This document shows, piece after piece, positions 59,351 through 64,000 of a stretch of DNA of 64,000 nucleotides. Each line of letters opens with the position of its first letter. Positions within the stretch are counted from its first letter, which is position 1. Source of the DNA: Ideonella margarita (GTDB lineage Bacteria > Pseudomonadota > Gammaproteobacteria > Burkholderiales > Burkholderiaceae_C); assembly GCF_038066635.1 (NCBI RefSeq), contig NZ_JBBUTI010000001.1, positions 310,001-374,000 of the forward strand, written 5' to 3'. Under the pieces are notes generated by a model. It did not search any database. It was given only the letters and a program-made list of their open reading frames with translations, and was not told where the DNA came from. The position numbers and the translations under genes were made by a program.

Positions 59351-60013
59351 ATGCCCATACCCCGCCGTTTTGACCTGATTGCCTTCGATTGGGATGGCAC
59401 GCTGTTCGATTCCACCGCGCTGATCGTGCGGGCCATCCAGGCGGCAGCGGCCGATCTGGGAGAGCCTGTGCCCGGCGACAGCCAGGCCGCCTATGTCATC
59501 GGCATGGGCCTGCATGAAGCGCTGAAACACGCGGTGCCCGGCCTGCCGGTCGAGCGTTACCCAGAGCTGGGCCAGCGTTACCGCGCCCACTACACCGCGA
59601 GCCAGCATGACTTGAGCCTGTTCAACGGCGTGCTGCCCATGCTGCACGCCCTCAAGGCCCGCCACCACTGGCTGACCGTGGCGACCGGCAAGAGCCGGCT
59701 GGGCCTGAACGAGGCGCTGGCCAGCACCGAACTCAAGGGCATGTTCGACGGCAGCCGCACGGCAGATGAAACGGCGTCCAAGCCTGATCCGCGGATGCTG
59801 TACGAGCTGATGCGCGAATTTGGCGCCGAGCCGCAACGCACGCTGATGATCGGCGACACCACCCACGACCTGCAGATGGCGCTGAACGCCGGTGTGCCGT
59901 CGGTGGCGGTCAGTTACGGCGCGCATGACCCGTCGGGCTTCGCCGCCTGTCAGCCCCTGTTCGTGGCGCACTCGGTGGCGGAATTGCACGACTGGCTGGC
60001 CGAGCATGCCTGA
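59351..60013 (+). CDS. HAD-family hydrolase, phosphoglycolate-phosphatase-like
   Basis: A 220-residue HAD phosphatase. Motif I is FDWDGTLFDST (two Asp), motif II VATGKSRLGLNEAL (Thr), the Lys is in ASKPDPRMLY and motif IV is MIGDTTHDLQMA. The small helical cap (AIQAAAADLGEPVP to YRAHY) fits the Gph/PGP group. Its substrate cannot be fixed; phosphoglycolate or a similar small phosphate is likely. ATG 59351 is one base after the rluC stop, and the gene overlaps the Rieske gene by 8 bases. Confidence 0.88.
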   Translation: MPIPRRFDLIAFDWDGTLFDSTALIVRAIQAAAADLGEPVPGDSQAAYVIGMGLHEALKHAVPGLPVERYPELGQRYRAHYTASQHDLSLFNGVLPMLHALKARHHWLTVATGKSRLGLNEALASTELKGMFDGSRTADETASKPDPRMLYELMREFGAEPQRTLMIGDTTHDLQMALNAGVPSVAVSYGAHDPSGFAACQPLFVAHSVAELHDWLAEHA

Positions 60014-60404
60014 GCCGACCCGCCCCGCCTTGATCCTGGAGCCTCAGCCGCTGTGCGCTGCCAGCGACCTGGCTGAGCGCGGCCTGGCCCAGGTGTTCGA
60101 TGTGCAGCTCTGGCGCCAGCCGGCCCGGGCCTTTGCGATGCGCTTTGACGGGAAAGTGGTGGGCTACCTCAACCGCTGCGCCCACGTGCCCACCGAAATG
60201 GATTGGCAGGCCGGCCAGTTCCTTGACCAGGACAAGCGCTGGATCATCTGCGCCATCCACGGCGCCGCTTACGAGCCCGCCAACGGTGTGTGCGTGGGTG
60301 GCCCGTGCCGCGGCAAGCGCCTGCACCCCGTGAAGATGCACGAGGTGGATGGCCAGGTGTTCTGGTCGCCCGACAACGACATCCAGCCCGTGGCGCCGGC
60401 CTGA
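60006..60404 (+). CDS. Rieske [2Fe-2S] domain protein
   Basis: A 132-residue single-domain Rieske protein. The cluster ligands are in NRCAHVPTEMDW (Cys-x-His) and ICAIHGAAYEPANGVCVGGPCRG (Cys-x-x-His, with the flanking Cys pair). No membrane helix is present, so it is a soluble ferredoxin-like electron carrier and not a cytochrome bc1 subunit. It starts inside the HAD gene and precedes sppA by 50 bases. The partner enzyme is unknown. Confidence 0.88.
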   Translation: MPEPTRPALILEPQPLCAASDLAERGLAQVFDVQLWRQPARAFAMRFDGKVVGYLNRCAHVPTEMDWQAGQFLDQDKRWIICAIHGAAYEPANGVCVGGPCRGKRLHPVKMHEVDGQVFWSPDNDIQPVAPA

Positions 60405-60454
60405 TCGCCCGCACCGCACGGCTTCCCGTTCTTTGATTTCAGCCTGACCCCACC

Positions 60455-61537
60455 ATGAGCGACGTTCAAGACAACTCCACCAACCCGCCAGTGCCCACCC
60501 CGGCGCCTACGCCCGAGGCGGTGGCCCAGACCACGGCTGATGCAAACACTGCGGCATCCACTGCCGCAACCGCACAGGCGCCTGCAGCCGCCTCCGCGTC
60601 GCAGAGCCAGATCAACAGCCTCGAAACCCTGGTGCGCCAGGTCTCGGGTGAGTTGCTGCGCGAGCGCCGCAGCGACCGCCGCTGGCGTCTGGCCCTGCGT
60701 CTGGGCTGGTTCGGCCTGGTGCTGGCGCTGGTCTGGTCCGGCTTCTCGCAGCGCGGCAATCATCCGAATGCACCGAGCGGCCCGCACACGGCGCTGGTGG
60801 AAGTGCGCGGTGAAATCGCTGCCGACAGCGAAGCCAGCGCAGAAAACCTGGTCGCATCGCTGAAGTCCGCTTTTCAGGACGAAGGTGCGCAAGCCGTGGT
60901 GTTGCGCATCAACTCACCCGGCGGCAGCCCGGTGCAGGCCGGCATCATCAACGATGAAATCCGTCGCCTGAAGGTGTTGCACAAGAAGAAGGTCTACGCC
61001 GTCGTCGAGGAAATGTGCGCATCTGGCGCCTACTACATCGCCGTGGCCGCCGACGAAATCTATGTCGACAAGGCCAGCGTGGTCGGCTCCATCGGCGTGT
61101 TGATGGACGGCTTCGGCTTCACGGGCCTGATGGAGAAGCTGGGCGTCGAGCGCCGCCTGCTCACCGCCGGCAGCAACAAGGGCATGCTGGATCCGTATTC
61201 GCCCGCCAATGAGCGCCAGACCGCCCTGGCCAAGGCCATGATCGACCAGATCCACCAGCAGTTCATCAAGGTGGTCAAGGAAGGCCGTGGCGAGCGCCTG
61301 AAGGAAACGCCTGACACGTTCTCGGGCCTGTTCTGGAATGGTGAAGAGGCCGTCAAGATGGGCCTGGCCGACGAGTTCGGCAACCTTGATTTCGTGGCCC
61401 GCGAGGTCATCAAGGCCGAAGAGGTGATCGACTACACCCCGCAGGACAACGTGGCGGAACGCCTGGCCAAGCGCTTCGGCGCCTCGGTTGGTGCGGGCGC
61501 CGTGCGCGCCCTGCGCGGCTCGCTCGAGCTGCGCTGA
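60455..61537 (+). CDS. sppA: S49-family signal peptide peptidase SppA
   Basis: A 360-residue membrane-bound serine protease that degrades cleaved signal peptides. An Ala/Pro/Thr-rich cytoplasmic leader of about 80 residues precedes one membrane helix (LGWFGLVLALVWSGF). The periplasmic domain has RINSPGGSPVQAG, the catalytic Ser at about residue 190 (CASGAYYIA) and the Lys at about residue 241 (AGSNKGMLDP), the Ser-Lys dyad of short SppA proteins. FSGLFWNGEEAVKMGLADEF is the C-terminal family motif. ATG 60455. Confidence 0.92.
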   Translation: MSDVQDNSTNPPVPTPAPTPEAVAQTTADANTAASTAATAQAPAAASASQSQINSLETLVRQVSGELLRERRSDRRWRLALRLGWFGLVLALVWSGFSQRGNHPNAPSGPHTALVEVRGEIAADSEASAENLVASLKSAFQDEGAQAVVLRINSPGGSPVQAGIINDEIRRLKVLHKKKVYAVVEEMCASGAYYIAVAADEIYVDKASVVGSIGVLMDGFGFTGLMEKLGVERRLLTAGSNKGMLDPYSPANERQTALAKAMIDQIHQQFIKVVKEGRGERLKETPDTFSGLFWNGEEAVKMGLADEFGNLDFVAREVIKAEEVIDYTPQDNVAERLAKRFGASVGAGAVRALRGSLELR

Positions 61538-61542
61538 ACCTA

Positions 61543-61652
61543 CAGAAGTCTGCCCCTCGGCCGATATGCCGAGGGTGGACCTCTGTCTTGAACCCCCTTC
61601 CGTGGCCCTTGGTGGCCACGCCATGCAGCCCCTGAGCTTGTCAGGGTGGGGC
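61543..61652. other. Three consecutive hairpins between sppA and the SPOR-like gene
   Basis: Within 110 bases: a long imperfect hairpin (61543-61585, core CCCTCGGC/GCCGAGGG), a perfect 7-pair stem CGTGGCC/GGCCACG with a 6-base loop (61601-61620), and a stem GCCCCTGA/TCAGGG-T-GGGGC (61628-61652). No U-tract follows any of them, so they are not standard terminators. The array could be a structured RNA or a palindromic repeat unit. Confidence 0.5.
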
Positions 61653-61686
61653 CGCAGCATGGCCGTTCCGGCATCGGGCATCGCGC

Positions 61687-63243
61687 ATGGCTGACGACAT
61701 CGACGCCGCCGCCGACGCCTTCGCCGAGGCCTTTGCCGCCGAGGTTCCGCCGCCTTCGCCGGCATCTCCGCCGCCCGGCATGAACATTCCCGTGCTGGAC
61801 ATGGCCGACATCGCTGCGGCCACCGCGACGGCCCAGTCCGGTCGCCCGGCTGCGCCGCCATCTCCCGTGAACCAGTTGCCCGGCACGCCCGCCGAAGAAG
61901 CCGCTGCTGCGATTGCCGCTGCCAGCGGCAAGGCCGGCGGGGAGGGCGAAGCGCATGCTGAAGGCGGCCACGCCGAGCACGGTGATGACGCCAGCGGACC
62001 CCTGCTGGCGGGTCTGGTGGCCTGGCACAACAAGCGCTGGTTCCGGCGCCGCCTGAAGGCCGAGCAGATCGACGGTGTGGGCCTTGTGCGCTTTGCCTAC
62101 GCCAGCGGGCCGCAGGGGCCTGCACAGCCGCTGTTTACCCCTGAGCAACTGGTGCCTGGCCTCAAGGCCAAGCGCCTGGAAGCCTTTGTCAACGCACACG
62201 GGTTTGATGAGCGCCCCGGCCCGGGCACCTGGCCCACGCGTGACATCAGCCATGCCTTGCCCGACCAGGCCGTGCATTGGCGCTACCTGATGACCGCCGC
62301 CTATCCGGGCGAAGGCAAGAACCCGCTGCGGGCCCTGGTGGGCCGTGTGCCGCCCGGTGGCGTGATGCCCGTGGGCGGCCGGCCGGCTTGGTCGCTGCCC
62401 AAGGTGGGTGGCTTGGTGGCGGGCGTGGCGCTGGTGCTTGGCGCGGCGCTCTTTGGCTGGCACACCTGGCAGGCCCGCACCGCGGCAGCCGCCGCCACCG
62501 CGGCGGCGGAGGCGGCCTCGGCAGCGTCGGCTGCGGCAGCGGCCTCTGCGGTGGCGGCGGCTGAAGCCAAGGCGGCTGCGCTGAAACAAGCCGAGGCGGC
62601 GTCTGCGGCGGCTGCCCAGGCGGCGGAGGCTGCGTCAGCCGCTGCTGCTTCGGATGACGCCGCATCAGCGGCCGGGTCTGAACACGACAAGCCAGCCGAC
62701 GCCGCCGACAAGACCCCGGCAGCAACCAAGGCTTCTGCCCACGACGACGCCCACGCCGCCGGCAAGGCCAAGGCCACCGCAGAGCCGCAGGAGCGGATCG
62801 ATCCGGTCATCAAGCCTGACAAGTCGGCCATGGCCGCGCAGGCCGAATCGCCTGACGGTGAGGCGGAGCGCCCCGCCCGGCCGCAGGGCCGCTACGCCAA
62901 GCGGCCCTTGCACGCCTTGCCCGGCACGCCTGCACCTGCTGCCAAGGCCGAGGCGGAAGAGCCTCGCACGGCTCCGCCCGCTGCGGCGACCAAGTCGGCG
63001 GCGCCTGCGGGCAAGTTCGCGCTGGTCACGGGCGCCTACGCCGACCCTGCGCCGCTGGTGGCCATGCGCCGCCGGCTGCGCCAGGCGCTCGGCCGCGAGG
63101 GCGAGCACCTGCAACTCGAACTGCTGCCCGCCCCCGGTGGGCAGGCGCTCACGCTGTGGCCGCTGAAGTCCGAGCAGGAAGCTCAAGTGCTGGCGCGCCT
63201 GCTGCAGCAGAACGGCATCCCGATGCGGGTGGTCGCCTTCTAG
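61687..63243 (+). CDS. Ala-rich single-pass membrane protein with SPOR-like C-terminus
   Basis: A 518-residue protein I cannot assign to a named gene. A long cytoplasmic part contains an Ala/Pro-rich start and a more ordered stretch around residues 110-220 (LLAGLVAWHNKRWFRRRLKA, FDERPGPGTWPTRD). One membrane helix lies at about 241-258 (VGGLVAGVALVLGAALFGW). It is followed by ~80 residues that are mostly Ala with regularly placed Glu/Lys, probably helical or coiled-coil. The last ~75 residues (KFALVTGAYADPAPLV to NGIPMRVVAF) look like a SPOR domain, which binds denuded septal peptidoglycan. This would suggest a cell-division role; the similarity is by pattern only. Confidence 0.65.
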   Translation: MADDIDAAADAFAEAFAAEVPPPSPASPPPGMNIPVLDMADIAAATATAQSGRPAAPPSPVNQLPGTPAEEAAAAIAAASGKAGGEGEAHAEGGHAEHGDDASGPLLAGLVAWHNKRWFRRRLKAEQIDGVGLVRFAYASGPQGPAQPLFTPEQLVPGLKAKRLEAFVNAHGFDERPGPGTWPTRDISHALPDQAVHWRYLMTAAYPGEGKNPLRALVGRVPPGGVMPVGGRPAWSLPKVGGLVAGVALVLGAALFGWHTWQARTAAAAATAAAEAASAASAAAAASAVAAAEAKAAALKQAEAASAAAAQAAEAASAAAASDDAASAAGSEHDKPADAADKTPAATKASAHDDAHAAGKAKATAEPQERIDPVIKPDKSAMAAQAESPDGEAERPARPQGRYAKRPLHALPGTPAPAAKAEAEEPRTAPPAAATKSAAPAGKFALVTGAYADPAPLVAMRRRLRQALGREGEHLQLELLPAPGGQALTLWPLKSEQEAQVLARLLQQNGIPMRVVAF

Positions 63244-63425
63244 GTGCTTTGGCCCCGGCACGCCGCGCCGCGTGCAGTCCCGGGGGGCGCTCCGCAGCAG
63301 GTTGGCCAGTCATTGGTCGAGGCTTCTGGCAGCCCGGGAAGGGCAAGGTCAGGCAACACAGGCAGAATGCCGCCCGTGCTGCGCTGCAGCACCTTGCCCA
63401 CCCTGTAGCCGAAAATGCCCACACC

Positions 63426-64000
63426 ATGAGCGTTCATTCCGCCTCCACGCCAGCTGCCGCCACCCGCGCCAGCGTGAGCTTGCCCCGACTCCGTGACATG
63501 GTTGCGCGCGGCGAGAAGGTCACCATGCTGACCGCCTATGACGCCACGTTTGCGAGGATCATCGACGACGCCGGTGTGGACGTGCTGCTGGTCGGCGACT
63601 CCCTCGGCAATGTGATCCAGGGCGAGACCAGCACGCTGCCGGTCACGCTGGAGCACATGGCGTACCACACCCAGTGCGTGCGGCAAGGCCGCCGCAGCGC
63701 CTGGCTGGTGGCCGACATGCCGTTTGGCTCGTATGAAGCCAGCCCGCAGCAGGCACTGGCATCTGCCGTCGCCCTGATGCGAGCGGGTGCCCAGATGGTC
63801 AAGCTCGAAGGTGCCGGCCCGATGGTCGAGACCGTGCGCTTCCTGGTCGAGCGCGGCATTCCCGTGTGTGCCCACATCGGTCTGACGCCCCAGCGCGTGC
63901 ACGCCCTCGGCGGCTTCCGCGTGCAGGGCCGTGACGATGCGGCCGCCGCCATCCTGAAGGCCGAGGCCGCAGCGCTGGCCGAGGCCGGCGCCGACATGAT
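63426..64000 (+). CDS. panB: 3-methyl-2-oxobutanoate hydroxymethyltransferase, 5' part
   Basis: The first 191 codons of PanB; the gene runs past the window end. It transfers a hydroxymethyl group from 5,10-methylenetetrahydrofolate to ketoisovalerate, the first step to pantothenate. Visible are KVTMLTAYDATFARI, VDVLLVGDSLGNVIQG (metal-binding Asp), ADMPFGSYEASPQQAL, VKLEGAGPM and CAHIGLTPQRVHALGGFRVQG with the catalytic Glu/His region. Translated by eye from ATG 63426. Pantothenate feeds the phosphopantetheine used by AcpS and AcpP. The 182 bases upstream hold no gene. Confidence 0.95.
   Translation, partial: MSVHSASTPAAATRASVSLPRLRDMVARGEKVTMLTAYDATFARIIDDAGVDVLLVGDSLGNVIQGETSTLPVTLEHMAYHTQCVRQGRRSAWLVADMPFGSYEASPQQALASAVALMRAGAQMVKLEGAGPMVETVRFLVERGIPVCAHIGLTPQRVHALGGFRVQGRDDAAAAILKAEAAALAEAGADM

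Noticed and set aside
1..64000. CRISPR arrays, tRNA/rRNA genes, insertion sequences, prophage or attachment sites
   Set aside because: I looked through the gaps for direct repeats, TTCGAATC-type T-loops, transposase or integrase motifs and found none.

Overview
The window is a high-GC chromosomal segment from a betaproteobacterium, most likely order Burkholderiales (Leptothrix/Ideonella/Aquabacterium-like). The evidence is the GC-rich codon use and the housekeeping order from yceD-rpmF-plsX-fabHDG-acpP-fabF through rpoE-rseA-rseB-degP, lepA-lepB-DUF4845-rnc-era-recO-pdxJ-acpS-nagZ and rne/rluC to a Rieske gene, sppA and panB. I saw no rRNA, tRNA, CRISPR array, insertion sequence or phage gene.

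Positions 1-31200 are a surface-polysaccharide / glycan locus. 1-5411 holds a bacillosamine-type initiation module: a glycosyltransferase cut by the window edge, a PglE-like aminotransferase, a PglC-like phosphoglycosyl transferase, galE and a PglF/WbpM-like dehydratase. An AT-richer, inverted WecA/WbpL-like gene (5398-6495) and a divergent MarR-type EPS regulator follow, with a perfect palindrome over the regulator's start codon. A long plus-strand operon (6998-26246) then encodes Gmd and Fcl (GDP-L-fucose) and the pseudaminic acid pathway PseB, PseC, PseG-PseH (fused) and PseI. Interleaved are an unusual SpsF-type cytidylyltransferase fused to an aldo-keto reductase and a PtmA-like SDR. After PseI come a capsule-type transferase, a PhyH-family dioxygenase, a hexapeptide acyltransferase with an extra C-terminal domain, a PglK-like ABC flippase, a GT-A glycosyltransferase, an atypical epimerase (Asn in place of the catalytic Tyr), a sugar aminotransferase and an EpsG/Wzy-like polymerase. 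A converging minus-strand operon (31200 to 26281) supplies a Wza-like exporter, a Wzz-like chain-length protein, a WecG-family transferase and another glycosyltransferase. My reading is a fucose-containing polymer or glycan carrying a modified nonulosonic acid.

Positions 31531-45808 hold an RhlE-type helicase, a VanZ-like protein, a tetrapyrrole-methylase-family enzyme, Maf, and the fatty-acid/phospholipid operon. The envelope-stress operon follows (sigma-E, anti-sigma, RseB, DegP/MucD) and ends in a strong intrinsic terminator. A 582-base gap (45877-46458) carries a second terminator and a candidate short RNA.

Positions 46459-54485 carry the lepA-to-nagZ cluster, closed by a bidirectional terminator shared with rne. 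rne and rluC are divergent across a 639-base leader. The last part holds a HAD phosphatase, a Rieske protein, sppA, a three-hairpin intergenic stretch, an Ala-rich SPOR-like membrane protein and the start of panB, which runs off the window.
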